NCBI RefSeq assembly: GCF_050870875.2
Contig: NZ_CP194041.2
Location: forward strand, 4,402,001-4,466,000
Direction of reading: 5' to 3'
From: Agarivorans sp050870875
GTDB lineage: Bacteria; Pseudomonadota; Gammaproteobacteria; Enterobacterales; Celerinatantimonadaceae
Length of the DNA stretch: 64,000 nucleotides
Within the stretch, counting starts at the first letter, position 1. Each line of letters opens with the position of its first letter. The notes under the pieces are model-generated. The model had not been told where the DNA came from. It searched no databases and saw only the letters and a list, made by a program, of their open reading frames with translations. Of the stretch, positions 1-9,609 are shown one piece after another. Made by a program: the position numbers and the translations under genes.

Positions 1-1660
1 ACTCATGATAATACGCGCTTAAGGATTCACTGGCGGTAATATCCAACACCACTAGTTCATTAAAAGGATGCCGCTTCAGTTGCGCCAATACTTCCGGCCA
101 TAACAAGGGCTTAGCTAAACTATCATCGAAGGCTTGCGCAAGGCTCAAGCCAGCAAAATCGAGTAGTCCTGATTGGCTAGTAAACACTCCAGCGAGACAA
201 AGCTCGAGTTTATAGTGTTGCTCCAACAAACTTTGTTGCTCGTTAAACAAGCTCAGCCACTGAGCCCCAATGTTGCCTTTGCCAAACACCACCACACCAA
301 CCTTACGGCGCTGTTTAAATAAGTTACTATGAAGCTCGATTAATACTGGCTCCAAGGTAATTTTACGTACTACCGCACACAGGCTCATTTTATCGGAGCT
401 GGAATGAATAAACTCTAAAGGTTGCTCGGCTAGTTGCTGAAAGAACAAGTAACATTGTTGAGGATTATCACAAACCCCAGCGCCGACTAAGGCCACTAAA
501 CAATAACCTTCGGTACGTTCGACTTGTTGCACCTGATACTGCACCGCCAACTGGTCAATCTTGGTCAATGCCTCCGCAACTAGCTCGCGCGTGTAGGCCA
601 TCCGTAGCGAGCCAGTTTCAGTATGTTTATGACGCGTGGTCGGGGCCAGCTGCACACTTGCCAACGCACTTAACAGCGCGCTGGCATTTTGCTGGAAATG
701 TTCAGTAAATGTCAGCTCTAACAACACCACGTCATCCACCGAGGTGACTATTTTTGCGGCGGTTTTTTTGGCTTCTTTCCGATGGATTTGAGTTTGTCCA
801 TCATTGGGAGCATAACTACAACGTAAGCTTAAGCGTTGCCGAGAGCGAGCCAGCGGCTCTAGCGTTCGAGCATGAAGTACCGAGGTACCAATCCTTGATA
901 ATTCAGCGGCTTCATTTAAAGCTAAATGATCTAACAAATGAGCATCTTTCACTAAGCGCGGGTCGGCACTGTAAATTCCCGCAACATCACTCCAAATCGT
1001 GGTCGAGACAGCATCGGCTAAAGCCGCCAATTCGGTTGCAGAGTAATCACTGCCATTACGCCCAAGCGTCACCGTGCGTTGTTCGCTATCACTGCAAATA
1101 AAACCTGTCACCACAATTCGGCAAGCGGGTTTATCCGCTAAACACGCCGCCAACAAGGGGGTGCTGCGCGCAACATCTACCTGCGGTTGGGCCGCTAATT
1201 CGGCTTTGAAAAACTGTCGTGAATCCATCCATTCCGCAGCACAGTCTTGTTCACTTAAAAGAGCAGCCAATAATCTTGCTGACCAACGCTCACCATAAGA
1301 GAGTAGTTCGTTAATGATAAAGGCATTAATCTCCGCCTCTAGCAAATGAGCAATTTGTCGATGCTCTGCGACAAGCTCTCGCTCGATCACTTGCGCCCTC
1401 GATTCACTCAATAAATCTTTAACTAGCTGCGCCTGAAACTGAATCAAAGCAGCTAAGGCTTCCGCAGCGGCATTATCGGCTTGTTTCGCCAAATCAATGA
1501 TATTCAACAAACGATTGGTGGTTTTACCCGCAGCCGATACCACAATGAGATCTTGCGCTTGTGAATGCTGCGCAACAATACCCGCCACTCGTTTGAAACA
1601 GCTAGCGTCAGCGAGGCTACTGCCACCAAATTTATGGACATGTCTATTAACTACCGACAT
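1..1660 (-). CDS. metL: Bifunctional aspartokinase / homoserine dehydrogenase II (partial, C-terminus beyond window)
   Basis: Catalyses the first and third steps of the aspartate pathway towards methionine and threonine. The start at 1660 gives MSVVNRHVHKFGGSSLAD, the KFGGSSLAD signature of aspartokinases. Translation stays open to the window edge (553 codons; E. coli MetL has about 810). It enters the homoserine dehydrogenase half, where a nucleotide-binding stretch VGVVVFGKGNIGAQW and the segment LDITASESLSAYYHE are readable. It lies 20 bp downstream of metB on the same strand, the metBL operon order of E. coli, so it is probably controlled by the met boxes upstream of metB. MetL rather than ThrA is chosen from the metB linkage. 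Confidence 0.93.
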   Translation of the reverse strand, partial: MSVVNRHVHKFGGSSLADASCFKRVAGIVAQHSQAQDLIVVSAAGKTTNRLLNIIDLAKQADNAAAEALAALIQFQAQLVKDLLSESRAQVIERELVAEHRQIAHLLEAEINAFIINELLSYGERWSARLLAALLSEQDCAAEWMDSRQFFKAELAAQPQVDVARSTPLLAACLADKPACRIVVTGFICSDSEQRTVTLGRNGSDYSATELAALADAVSTTIWSDVAGIYSADPRLVKDAHLLDHLALNEAAELSRIGTSVLHARTLEPLARSRQRLSLRCSYAPNDGQTQIHRKEAKKTAAKIVTSVDDVVLLELTFTEHFQQNASALLSALASVQLAPTTRHKHTETGSLRMAYTRELVAEALTKIDQLAVQYQVQQVERTEGYCLVALVGAGVCDNPQQCYLFFQQLAEQPLEFIHSSSDKMSLCAVVRKITLEPVLIELHSNLFKQRRKVGVVVFGKGNIGAQWLSLFNEQQSLLEQHYKLELCLAGVFTSQSGLLDFAGLSLAQAFDDSLAKPLLWPEVLAQLKRHPFNELVVLDITASESLSAYYHE

Positions 1661-1680
1661 GAAGTTCTCCTGTACAACTT

Positions 1681-2847
1681 TTAGCCAACCGAAAGATTGG
1701 CAAATGCCTGCTGTAAATCATTCACTAAATCTTCAGCTTCTTCTAAACCAACCGATACCCGTAACAATTGCGCCGATATTCCCGCTTCAGCCAATGCCTC
1801 AGACGACATTGCCGCGTGGGTCATAGTTGCAGGATGAGCGATTAAACTCTCTACCCCGCCCAAAGACTCAGCCAAAGAAAACAACTGTAAGCCTTTCAAA
1901 AATTTCACCATTTGAGTTTCATCTAACGCAACTTCAAAGCTTAACATAGCACCAAAGCCAGATTGTTGTTGTTGGGCTAACGCATGACCGGGGTGCTCTG
2001 CTAAGCCGGGATAATAAATCGCAGACACCAAAGGCTGCTGCTGCAGGCATTGAACAATAGTTTGAGCATTGTGTTGGTGAACATTCATCCGTGCTTTCAG
2101 AGTTCTTAAGCCCCGCAGAGTTAAATAGGAATCAAAGGCTGAGCCTGTTAAACCTAGACAATTCGCCCACCAGCTCAAGCTTTCTGCCAATAACTCAGTT
2201 TTTGCCACAACCATACCCGCCACCACATCAGAGTGACCATTAATATACTTAGTCGCCGAATGCACCACAATATCGGCCCCCAGTAAAATTGGATTCTGTA
2301 ATACAGGCGACAAAAACGTATTATCCACAACTACCAAAGCCCCCACAGCATGCGCTTGTTGAGCTATTTTTTGAATATCCACAATCCGCAATAACGGGTT
2401 GCTGGGAGTTTCTAACCAAATTAACTTTGGTTGCTTGGCGAGGGCGGTTTGCAAGCTCTCGCTATCATTTTGATCGATAAACTCGACTTCAAAGGCCTGC
2501 TTCTTCGCCAAACTGTCAAACAGGCGATAACTTCCGCCATAACAATCGTGCGGTGCGATCAACAAATCGCCAGGCGCTAACAAAGCGGTCACTAAATGAA
2601 CGGCCGACATGCCGGTATTGGTGATCACCGCCCCTGCACCATGCTCTAGGTTGGCAATCGCATCGGCTAATATTTGACGGGTTGGATTACCAGAGCGACT
2701 GTAGTCAAACTGCCGCTTTTGCTTAAAATCGGCGAAACTATAATTACTCGACAAATAAATTGGCGGAACCACCGCTCCGTGTTGGCTATCACTCTCAATA
2801 CCACTGCGAACCGCAATGGTGGCGGCGTGAAGATCTTTTAATGACAT
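1681..2847 (-). CDS. metB: Cystathionine gamma-synthase
   Basis: PLP enzyme (388 aa, normal length) joining an activated homoserine ester with cysteine to make cystathionine for methionine synthesis. The Cys/Met-metabolism PLP family is shown by SRSGNPTR near residue 50, the ITNTGMSAVH substrate region and the PLP-lysine motif SATKYINGHSDVV around residue 200. It is the first gene of a metBL operon and is divergent from metJ. Four MetJ operator boxes lie 51-82 bp upstream of the start. Cystathionine beta-lyase is a close paralogue, but the metL and metJ neighbours favour MetB. Confidence 0.93.
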   Translation of the reverse strand: MSLKDLHAATIAVRSGIESDSQHGAVVPPIYLSSNYSFADFKQKRQFDYSRSGNPTRQILADAIANLEHGAGAVITNTGMSAVHLVTALLAPGDLLIAPHDCYGGSYRLFDSLAKKQAFEVEFIDQNDSESLQTALAKQPKLIWLETPSNPLLRIVDIQKIAQQAHAVGALVVVDNTFLSPVLQNPILLGADIVVHSATKYINGHSDVVAGMVVAKTELLAESLSWWANCLGLTGSAFDSYLTLRGLRTLKARMNVHQHNAQTIVQCLQQQPLVSAIYYPGLAEHPGHALAQQQQSGFGAMLSFEVALDETQMVKFLKGLQLFSLAESLGGVESLIAHPATMTHAAMSSEALAEAGISAQLLRVSVGLEEAEDLVNDLQQAFANLSVG

Positions 2848-2897
2848 GTGTTCACTGACTCCCTCTAATTATGCTGCCACTTTACCACTCCCCATAA

Positions 2898-2929
2898 AGA
2901 CGTCAACACTTCTAGACGTCTAAATGTCT
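2898..2929. promoter_or_regulatory. MetJ operator: four tandem met boxes
   Basis: Four contiguous 8-mers AGACGTCA, ACACTTCT, AGACGTCT and AAATGTCT match the MetJ consensus AGACGTCT with 7, 5, 8 and 5 positions respectively. They lie in the metB-metJ divergent intergenic region, where MetJ with S-adenosylmethionine represses both directions in enterobacteria. The third box is a perfect palindrome. Confidence 0.9.
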
Positions 2930-3000
2930 TTGCTCTTGGATTGCTAAGTGGCTTTTCCCCCGTTACAATAGGGTTTCTTTGGTTTGGTGTGTATTCAAGT

Positions 3001-3300
3001 ATGTCGACAGATTGGAATGGTGAGTGGATCAGCCCTTATGCTGAACACGGAAAAAAAAGCGAACAAGTAAAAAAAATAACGGTATCAATACCTTTAAAAG
3101 TATTGAAAATACTGACCGATGAGCGTACCCGTAGACAAATTAACAATCTACGGCACGCCACCAACAGTGAGTTGCTCTGCGAAGCATTTTTACACGCTTA
3201 CACTGGGCAACCCCTGCCCGATGATGCCGATCTACAAAAAGATAGACCCGACCCGGCCTTAGAAAAAGCCACCGAAGCTGAATTGGATAAAGAAGATTAA
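3001..3300 (+). CDS. metJ: Met regulon repressor MetJ
   Basis: Ribbon-helix-helix repressor of methionine genes that uses S-adenosylmethionine as corepressor. The ATG at 3001 gives a 99-aa protein beginning MSTDWNGEWISPYAEHGKK. The beta-strand KKITVSIPLKVLKILTDERTRRQ and the NNLRHATNSELLCEAFLHA helices match MetJ along its length. An upstream in-frame start at 2941 would add 20 residues not found in the family and is rejected. It is divergent from metBL across four met boxes, so it is probably autoregulated. A strong terminator follows the stop. Confidence 0.96.
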   Translation: MSTDWNGEWISPYAEHGKKSEQVKKITVSIPLKVLKILTDERTRRQINNLRHATNSELLCEAFLHAYTGQPLPDDADLQKDRPDPALEKATEAELDKED

Positions 3301-3310
3301 GATTTTGCAA

Positions 3311-3334
3311 AGCCGCTCATTGAGCGGCTTTTTT
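3311..3334 (+). terminator. Rho-independent terminator of metJ
   Basis: Perfect 8-bp stem AGCCGCTC / GAGCGGCT with an ATT loop, followed by a run of T, beginning 11 bp after the metJ stop codon. Confidence 0.9.
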
Positions 3335-3404
3335 GTTAAATACTAGACAAACACTTTTGAATAAGCTCACTTATCTTGCAGGAACAACCGCCCACGGCAG
3401 AGAG

Positions 3405-4082
3405 TTAAGCACTTGCTTGTACTTTATATGACTTTTTATTTCGTCTAAGCATACATAAGCCAGCAATACCAAATGCCGCAAGAAATATCGTGGATGGCTC
3501 GGGAACAGATGAAACACTAATGTTATCGAAACTTTGACCGAGTCTGTTATTAAACAAGCCAACTTGTCCTTGGCTGTACAAACTGCTAGTTAAGGTAGTG
3601 ACCAAAGTACCATTCACAAATGCTGAGTAGGTATCTCCGAACACATCGATTTTTAAATGAATATCACTTTTAGATGGGAATAATGCACCAGAATGCTTTA
3701 AAACTGGTGAATTGCCACCATTTACGAATTCGTGCCAGTAAACCCCGGTACCTCCACCACCAAGACCTCCTGTGATTAAGGCTATTCCGTTAAAAAGCCC
3801 CCCATTGTATGAACTACGAAGAACTACACCGCCATCCCATACATCATTAATATCCAATTCAACAGAAAAATCCCTTAAATCTGTCGGTAACAAGCTAAAT
3901 GCTTGATTCCCTGATGTAGACTGGTATGCACCACCTTTATCATTCCAGCTACCCTGTTCATTTCCCCATAAAGGAGATGCGGCAGAATCAAAATCATCTG
4001 TAAATATGACTGCCGCAATGCTTGACCCAGCAATCGACCAGATTAAAATAACCTTAACTACAAATTGAAAATATATTTTCAT
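3405..4082 (-). CDS. PEP-CTERM sorted exported protein with LamG/concanavalin-like body
   Basis: 225 aa. The N-terminal signal peptide (hydrophobic residues about 7-24) is followed by a beta-rich body with FTDDFDSAASPLW and GVVLRSSYNGGLFNGIAL, which resembles laminin-G/concanavalin-type jelly rolls (inference from sequence texture). The C-terminus has VPEPST, a hydrophobic helix and a basic RRNKK patch: a textbook PEP-CTERM signal cleaved by an exosortase. No exosortase lies in the window, so it must act in trans. PEP-CTERM proteins in related bacteria accompany exopolysaccharide production. The substrate or ligand is unknown. It is a monocistronic gene between metJ and a degenerate region. 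Confidence 0.82.
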   Translation of the reverse strand: MKIYFQFVVKVILIWSIAGSSIAAVIFTDDFDSAASPLWGNEQGSWNDKGGAYQSTSGNQAFSLLPTDLRDFSVELDINDVWDGGVVLRSSYNGGLFNGIALITGGLGGGGTGVYWHEFVNGGNSPVLKHSGALFPSKSDIHLKIDVFGDTYSAFVNGTLVTTLTSSLYSQGQVGLFNNRLGQSFDNISVSSVPEPSTIFLAAFGIAGLCMLRRNKKSYKVQASA

Positions 4083-4513
4083 TGCAAAAATTCCTTTTAA
4101 TTGTTTAATTCTAAATTACGACTGTTGACACTGCTATATAACGTCCCAACACAATCCTTCAAAAATTCAATATGGTTTTCTCCCTCTAAATAAAGAAACT
4201 ATATCTACAGATTCATTCCGCTTAAACATTCTCAAAAAAACATAACCTATTGAATTTAAAGTGCATGTCAATAAAAACATTATAATAAGAAAGGTTATGT
4301 GAATTTAAAAACATAGAGGCGACTACTTTTACTCAATCACCTTAGATAGAAAGGGCGTTGTTGCAGGGCAAACAGCTTCGTAATAACCCCTGAGCTACAA
4401 GGTCGTCTAGACAATGCAATTCAGTAATCCATTCGACATAACTACCAAGTTGCTTATTATTCACTTGCAACTACGGTTCTTAGCGAAAATGGAATTATGT
4501 TTTAAGTATAAGA
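4083..4513. other. Intergenic stretch without recognisable gene
   Basis: AT-rich sequence upstream of the PEP-CTERM gene. I find no convincing ORF, RNA gene or repeat. It must contain the promoter of the minus-strand PEP-CTERM gene. Confidence 0.5.
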
Positions 4514-4900
4514 ATGATACTACTCTACACTGCCCCTGATTTTTCTCTCAGGATGCACGAGCACAGAAACAAGCTCTGAAATCTCTTCAACTATTCTCGA
4601 TTACGGAATATATGGACAGTCAAGAATTACAAAGGAACGCCCTGAAAAACTATTCCAAATAACGCAGTGCTGTCAGGGAAGAGAGGTAAAGTGACCCTAC
4701 AAGCAACTGATATTCCCGCACAGATCGGTACAACTTTTTACTACTGTTTCGAAATAAAAGTCTAAGAAAGAGAAATTGAACTGACAAAACTATACCTGCC
4801 CAAAAATGGTGGATGGCAACGACAAGCATTATAGATCTAGCTATATGGCAAAACCCTAAAACTCAAAAAAGGTAAAGCGACTTTCTGAAAAACGATTTGA
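4514..4900 (+). pseudogene. Decayed lipoprotein gene, DUF3859-like
   Basis: Frame-broken remains of a small lipoprotein. From 4530 the reading frame gives LPLIFLSGCTSTETSS (a lipobox-like LSGC) and ILDYGIYGQSRITKER, then stops at 4692. Another frame resumes at 4697 with LQATDIPAQIGTTFYYCFEIKV and ends at 4765. Further pieces (ELTKLYLPKNGGWQRQAL) follow. The order EYGIY-like motif, then TTxIPAxxGTxFG-like motif, recalls the DUF3859 family. A candidate ATG at 4514 is in yet another frame. At least two frameshifts are needed, so it cannot make the full protein. The family assignment is from memory of the motif order. Confidence 0.4.
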
Positions 4901-4968
4901 GCGAAAATAAATACAAATCTGCTATGAGCAAAATTGCTTTATATCTCATTCGCATCATGACCAGACAC

Positions 4969-4996
4969 AAAAAAAGCGCCTTTCGGCGCTTTTTCT
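4969..4996 (-). terminator. Bidirectional-type terminator downstream of rpmE
   Basis: 10-bp perfect stem AAAAAGCGCC / GGCGCTTTTT with a TTTC loop, flanked by A-run and T-run. It lies 27 bp past the rpmE stop, so it terminates rpmE and could act in both directions. Confidence 0.88.
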
Positions 4997-5023
4997 TTAC
5001 TGTAAAGCTTAAATAAGGCTGGC

Positions 5024-5236
5024 TTATTTTTTGCCCAATACAGCGAATTTTTTGTTGAAACGATCAACACGACCACCAGTATCAACGTTACGTTGCTTAC
5101 CAGTGTAGAATGGGTGACATTTGTCACATACGTCTAGGAACATAGTACCAGTACGAGTCGATTTAGTTTCGATTACGTTACCGCAAGAACAAGTCGCAGT
5201 AAGTAGTTCGTAAGTTGGATGGATATCAGTTTTCAT
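5024..5236 (-). CDS. rpmE: 50S ribosomal protein L31 (zinc-binding type)
   Basis: 70-aa L31 starting MKTDIHPTYELLTATCSCGN. Cysteines C16, C18, C37 and C40 form the zinc-binding C+ pattern, so this is RpmE rather than the Cys-less YkgM paralogue. It is a late-assembling component of the large subunit central protuberance. It is divergent from priA, as in enterobacteria and Shewanella. A terminator follows the stop. Confidence 0.96.
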   Translation of the reverse strand: MKTDIHPTYELLTATCSCGNVIETKSTRTGTMFLDVCDKCHPFYTGKQRNVDTGGRVDRFNKKFAVLGKK

Positions 5237-5474
5237 GGATTACCTCAATACTTGGGCCGCGTCGCCATTTGATCACCACGATTGGCACCAAACACCACAC
5301 GAAAGCAACTCTATCAGAGCCTATAAATTTTAGGTGGCGGATCATATAGGATGGCTCCGCGCTTAGCAAGTATTCAAGGTCTATTCGCGGATAAAAAAAC
5401 ACCAGCGACTTCATTTGCCCCATGCATAGTCAAGCTTTAGAATGAGGCAGGTTTTTTCATGGGTTCATAAATTT

Positions 5475-7679
5475 GTGTTAATTGTTCGTGTTGCTTTAGC
5501 AATTCCATTGCGTCGACTATTTGATTATCGAGTATCCGATGACTCGGCAATACCAGTGATCGGTGCCCGGGTCAAAGTCCCCTTTGGTAAAGGTGAAAAA
5601 GTTGGCTTGGTGGTGGAGCATCCCGATGATAGTGACATCGATAGCGACAAATTAAAAACCATTAGCCAAATTGTCGATCAACAGGCCTTACTTCCCGCGA
5701 GTCTATTTAAACTATTAAATTGGGCCAGCAGCTACTATCACCATAGTTTGGGTGACGTACTGAGCCAGGCCTTGCCCAGCCTGTTACGTAAAGGCGAACC
5801 CGCACAGGCCAAAGCGATTGTCGCCTGGCGCCTTAGTGAACAAGGCAAGCAAGCTAAGCTCGCAGAATTTAAGCGTGCTCCCAAGCAAGGTGTAGTCATT
5901 GGCGCGCTGCAACAACAAGCCGATTTTCAATTAAACGATGAACAAGCCAAACAACGAGACTTCTCGCGTTCTGCGCTCACCGCCTTACAGCAAAAAGGCT
6001 TGCTAGAAAAAGTCACAGCACGCGCAACCGTGCCAGATTGGACTCAACAACAGACCAACAAAAGCCAAGCCTTGCAGCTCAATCCTGAGCAAGCAATTGC
6101 GGTAGCGGCCATCAACCAAAGCCTATCGAGCTTTCAGGCCTTTCTCATTGAAGGTATTACCGGATCCGGTAAAACCGAAATCTATCTCAATGTAATTGCC
6201 GAAGTTCTGGCGAAGGGCCAGCAGGCTTTAGTTCTGGTTCCCGAAATTGGCCTCACGCCACAAACCTTGGCTCGTTTTGCCGAACGCTTCGAAGTTCCAG
6301 TTTATGCGATCCACTCGGGCCTGAATGATAGTGAAAGGCTTAGTGCTTGGCTCAAGGCGAAGCAAGGCGAAGCTGGCATCATCATTGGCACCCGATCGGC
6401 GGTGTTCACTCCGATGGCCAAGCCTGGCGTAATCATCATCGATGAAGAGCACGATAGCTCCTTTAAGCAACAAGACAGCTTTCGTTACCACGCCCGCGAT
6501 TTAGCCATTGTACGCGCTCGATTAGAACAAATTCCTATCATCTTAGGCTCGGCCACACCTTCGTTAGAGAGCCTGCACAATGCCCTGAGCGGCCGTTATG
6601 TTCATCTACAACTCAAACAACGAGCAGGTAATGCAGTATTAGCCAAGCAACAATTGCTGGATATTCGCCATCAACCGCTCAACTCGGGGCTTTCTCCCGC
6701 CTTAGTGAAAGCAATGCGCATGGAGCTAAAGGCTGGTCGTCAGGTGATGCTGTTTTTAAATCGCCGAGGTTACGCGCCAGCCCTGCTCTGTCATGAGTGC
6801 GGGCACGTCTGTGAGTGTGAACGCTGCGAGTCATATTTTACCTACCATCAGCAGCCCCGTCACTTGGCCTGTCATCACTGTGGCAGCCAACAACCGGTGC
6901 CACATCAATGCCAACAGTGTGGTTCCACCAATCTGGTCACCACTGGCCTTGGTACCGAACAACTGCAAGAGGCCTTACTGGAGATCTTCCCAGAATATAA
7001 AGTGGCACGGATCGACCGAGACAGTACACGACGCAAAGGCAGCTTGGAGCAATTGTTGGAACAGATCCATAACAATCACTATCAAATTTTGCTGGGAACC
7101 CAAATGCTGGCCAAGGGACATCACTTCCCTAATGTAACCTTAGTTGCCCTACTCGATATCGACCATGCCTTGTTCTGTTCCGACTTTCGGGCCCCAGAAC
7201 GCCTGGCCCAACTATATGTGCAGGTAGCTGGCCGAGCAGGGCGCGCCAACTTAGAAGGGAAAGTGATGTTGCAATCTCATCACCCTGAGCATGAACTGCT
7301 GCAAGACTTGATTAATAATGGTTACCAACACTTTGCGCGCTTTGCCCTTAATGAACGCAAAGACACCGAACTTCCCCCTTTTAGCTTTCAAGCGCTATTT
7401 CGCTTAGAAGCAGTGGATGGTCAGGCGGTGCATGACTTAAGCCAGCAGCTCTATCAACTAGCCCAGCCACTACAGCAGGCGAATAGCTGGGTTTTTCCTC
7501 CCTGCCCAGCGCCACAAGCACGTCGCGCAGGAAAATTTCGGATGCAACTATTAATTCAAGCGGAACAGCGCACCAGCCTACATCAGCTTATCCATCGGCT
7601 GTTACCACAATTGGAGAACTTAAAACTCAGCCGTAAAGTTCGTTGGTCCTTAGATATAGACCCTTATGATATGCAGTAA
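5475..7679 (+). CDS. priA: Primosomal protein N' (replication restart helicase PriA)
   Basis: 3'-5' DNA helicase that reloads the replisome at stalled forks. Visible elements are the N-terminal 3'BD (VRVALAIPLRRLFDY), Walker A GITGSGKTEIY, DEAH-type box IIDEEHDSSFKQ, a zinc region of paired cysteines (CHECGHVCECERC, then CHHCG and CQQCG) and the helicase motif AGRAGR. The upstream ATG at 5442 adds 11 residues not typical of PriA. The GTG at 5475 gives MLIVRVALAIPL, which aligns with the family start; neither has a strong ribosome binding site, so the start is uncertain. The length of about 734 aa is normal. It is divergent from rpmE and upstream of argS. Confidence 0.95.
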   Translation: MLIVRVALAIPLRRLFDYRVSDDSAIPVIGARVKVPFGKGEKVGLVVEHPDDSDIDSDKLKTISQIVDQQALLPASLFKLLNWASSYYHHSLGDVLSQALPSLLRKGEPAQAKAIVAWRLSEQGKQAKLAEFKRAPKQGVVIGALQQQADFQLNDEQAKQRDFSRSALTALQQKGLLEKVTARATVPDWTQQQTNKSQALQLNPEQAIAVAAINQSLSSFQAFLIEGITGSGKTEIYLNVIAEVLAKGQQALVLVPEIGLTPQTLARFAERFEVPVYAIHSGLNDSERLSAWLKAKQGEAGIIIGTRSAVFTPMAKPGVIIIDEEHDSSFKQQDSFRYHARDLAIVRARLEQIPIILGSATPSLESLHNALSGRYVHLQLKQRAGNAVLAKQQLLDIRHQPLNSGLSPALVKAMRMELKAGRQVMLFLNRRGYAPALLCHECGHVCECERCESYFTYHQQPRHLACHHCGSQQPVPHQCQQCGSTNLVTTGLGTEQLQEALLEIFPEYKVARIDRDSTRRKGSLEQLLEQIHNNHYQILLGTQMLAKGHHFPNVTLVALLDIDHALFCSDFRAPERLAQLYVQVAGRAGRANLEGKVMLQSHHPEHELLQDLINNGYQHFARFALNERKDTELPPFSFQALFRLEAVDGQAVHDLSQQLYQLAQPLQQANSWVFPPCPAPQARRAGKFRMQLLIQAEQRTSLHQLIHRLLPQLENLKLSRKVRWSLDIDPYDMQ

Positions 7680-7852
7680 TCACACGCCTCTTTACGCAAA
7701 GCAGCAACATCAACAACCAAGCGCGTAGCGATTTGCTCCAATCAAATCAAATCACACCGAATTAGCCTAGATAAGAGATAGTTTTCAGCGGCAATTGTCG
7801 GTAAAATGCCCGCCTTGTACATTTTATTTACGCGAGATTGGTGTCAACCTAC

Positions 7853-9607
7853 ATGAAAGAGCTTATTCAACAACTTCTGGAACAAACGGTCATTGCCCTG
7901 AAACAACAACAGGTGCTCCCTGAAGGATTCGAACCTCGGATCCAAGTTGACCGAACCAAGGATAAAGCTCACGGCGACTTAGCGACCAACCTTGCCTTAA
8001 TGGCCGCCAAACCCGCTGGGAAAAATCCTCGTGAACTAGCTCAGTTGATTGTCGATAATTTACCAAGTTCGACACTCATCGATAAAACCAGCATTGCCGG
8101 CCCAGGTTTCATTAATTTCTATCTTAATAATGATTGGCTGGTCTCTCAAATTGAAGCCATGTCGAGCTCTCCTTCGGCGAATGTAAAATTGGCAGAACAA
8201 GCACAAACCGTTGTGGTTGACTACTCTGCGCCAAACGTTGCGAAAGAAATGCACGTGGGCCACCTGCGTTCTACCATCATTGGTGATGCGGTGGTTCGCA
8301 CCCTAGAGTTTTTAGGCCACAAGGTGGTTAGAGCCAATCACATCGGCGACTGGGGAACTCAATTTGGCATGTTAATCGCCAACTTGGAAGAAGTTGAAAA
8401 ACGCGGTACTGACGCAGGCGATATTGAATTAGCCGATTTAGAAGTGTTCTATCGTGAATCTAAAGCGCGTTACGACAGCGATGAAGCTTTTGCCAAGCGC
8501 GCGCGCAACTACGTGGTGAAACTGCAAAGTGGCGATGAATACTGTAATACCATGTGGCGCAAACTGGTCGACATCACTTTGAATCATAACCAATCTGTTT
8601 ACGACCGTTTAAATGTATCGCTAACTAAAAACGACGTGATGGGCGAAAGCATGTATAACCCCATGCTGCATGATGTGGTTCGCGACTTAAAGCAACAAGG
8701 TTTAGCAGTTGAAGACAACGGGGCAACCGTGGTTTACCTCAACGAATACAAAAATAAAGATGGCGACCCAATGGGCGTGATCATTCAGAAAAAAGATGGT
8801 GGTTTTTTGTACACCACCACCGATATAGCCTGTGCTAAATACCGTTACCAAGACTTAAATGCCGACCGAGTTTTATATTTTATCGACTCCCGTCAGCATC
8901 AACATCTAATGCAAGCCTGGAACATTGTGCGCAAAGCTGGTTATGTGCCAGAGTCGGTGCCACTAGAACATCACGCCTTTGGCATGATGCTAGGCAAAGA
9001 TGGCCGCCCCTTCAAAACCCGCAGTGGCGGTACCGTGAAGCTGGTCGATTTACTAGAAGAAGCGGAACAGCGAGCACAAGTTATTGTGGCTGAAAAGTCT
9101 CGAGATCTGGATGCGGAGCAACAACTAGAGGCCGCCAAAGCAATCGCGATGGGCGCGGTGAAATACGCCGATTTATCGAAGAACCGTACCACCGACTACA
9201 TCTTCGATTGGGAAAACATGTTGGCCTTCAACGGCAATACCGCACCGTACTTGCAATATGCTTATACTCGGATCCAATCTATTCTTCGTCGCTCAGCAAT
9301 CGACCTCGACAGCCTTGAGCAAAACATTATATTGGCTGAAGAAGCCGAAATCGCTCTCGCACAAAAATTAATTCAGTTTAGCGATGCGGTCAACAATGTA
9401 GCCGATAAAGGTATGCCACACATGATGTGTAATTACCTCTACGAGCTCGCGGGTGCATTTATGACTTTCTATGAAGCTTGCCCAATCCTTAAGGACGATG
9501 TTGAGAGCGAGGTGAAACATAGTCGTCTGCGCTTAGCAGCTTTAACAGCGAAAGTGTTAGATCAAGGTCTTTCATTATTAGGGATCGAGACTTTGGATCG
9601 GATGTAA
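7853..9607 (+). CDS. argS: Arginyl-tRNA synthetase
   Basis: Class Ia synthetase charging tRNA-Arg (584 aa). SAPNVAKEMHVGHLRSTIIGD contains the HIGH-type motif (HVGH). The Arg-specific N-terminal domain (KDKAHGDLATNLALMAAK) and the C-terminal anticodon-binding DALR region are present. The ATG at 7853 (MKELIQQLLEQ) is preferred; the TTG at 7838 would add five residues without family support. The stop lies 2 bp before ftsN, implying cotranscription. Confidence 0.96.
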   Translation: MKELIQQLLEQTVIALKQQQVLPEGFEPRIQVDRTKDKAHGDLATNLALMAAKPAGKNPRELAQLIVDNLPSSTLIDKTSIAGPGFINFYLNNDWLVSQIEAMSSSPSANVKLAEQAQTVVVDYSAPNVAKEMHVGHLRSTIIGDAVVRTLEFLGHKVVRANHIGDWGTQFGMLIANLEEVEKRGTDAGDIELADLEVFYRESKARYDSDEAFAKRARNYVVKLQSGDEYCNTMWRKLVDITLNHNQSVYDRLNVSLTKNDVMGESMYNPMLHDVVRDLKQQGLAVEDNGATVVYLNEYKNKDGDPMGVIIQKKDGGFLYTTTDIACAKYRYQDLNADRVLYFIDSRQHQHLMQAWNIVRKAGYVPESVPLEHHAFGMMLGKDGRPFKTRSGGTVKLVDLLEEAEQRAQVIVAEKSRDLDAEQQLEAAKAIAMGAVKYADLSKNRTTDYIFDWENMLAFNGNTAPYLQYAYTRIQSILRRSAIDLDSLEQNIILAEEAEIALAQKLIQFSDAVNNVADKGMPHMMCNYLYELAGAFMTFYEACPILKDDVESEVKHSRLRLAALTAKVLDQGLSLLGIETLDRM

Positions 9608-9609
9608 AC

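Noticed and set aside
754..1826. Plus-strand ORFs opposite metL and metB
   Set aside because: They are antisense shadows of the clearly identified minus-strand genes.
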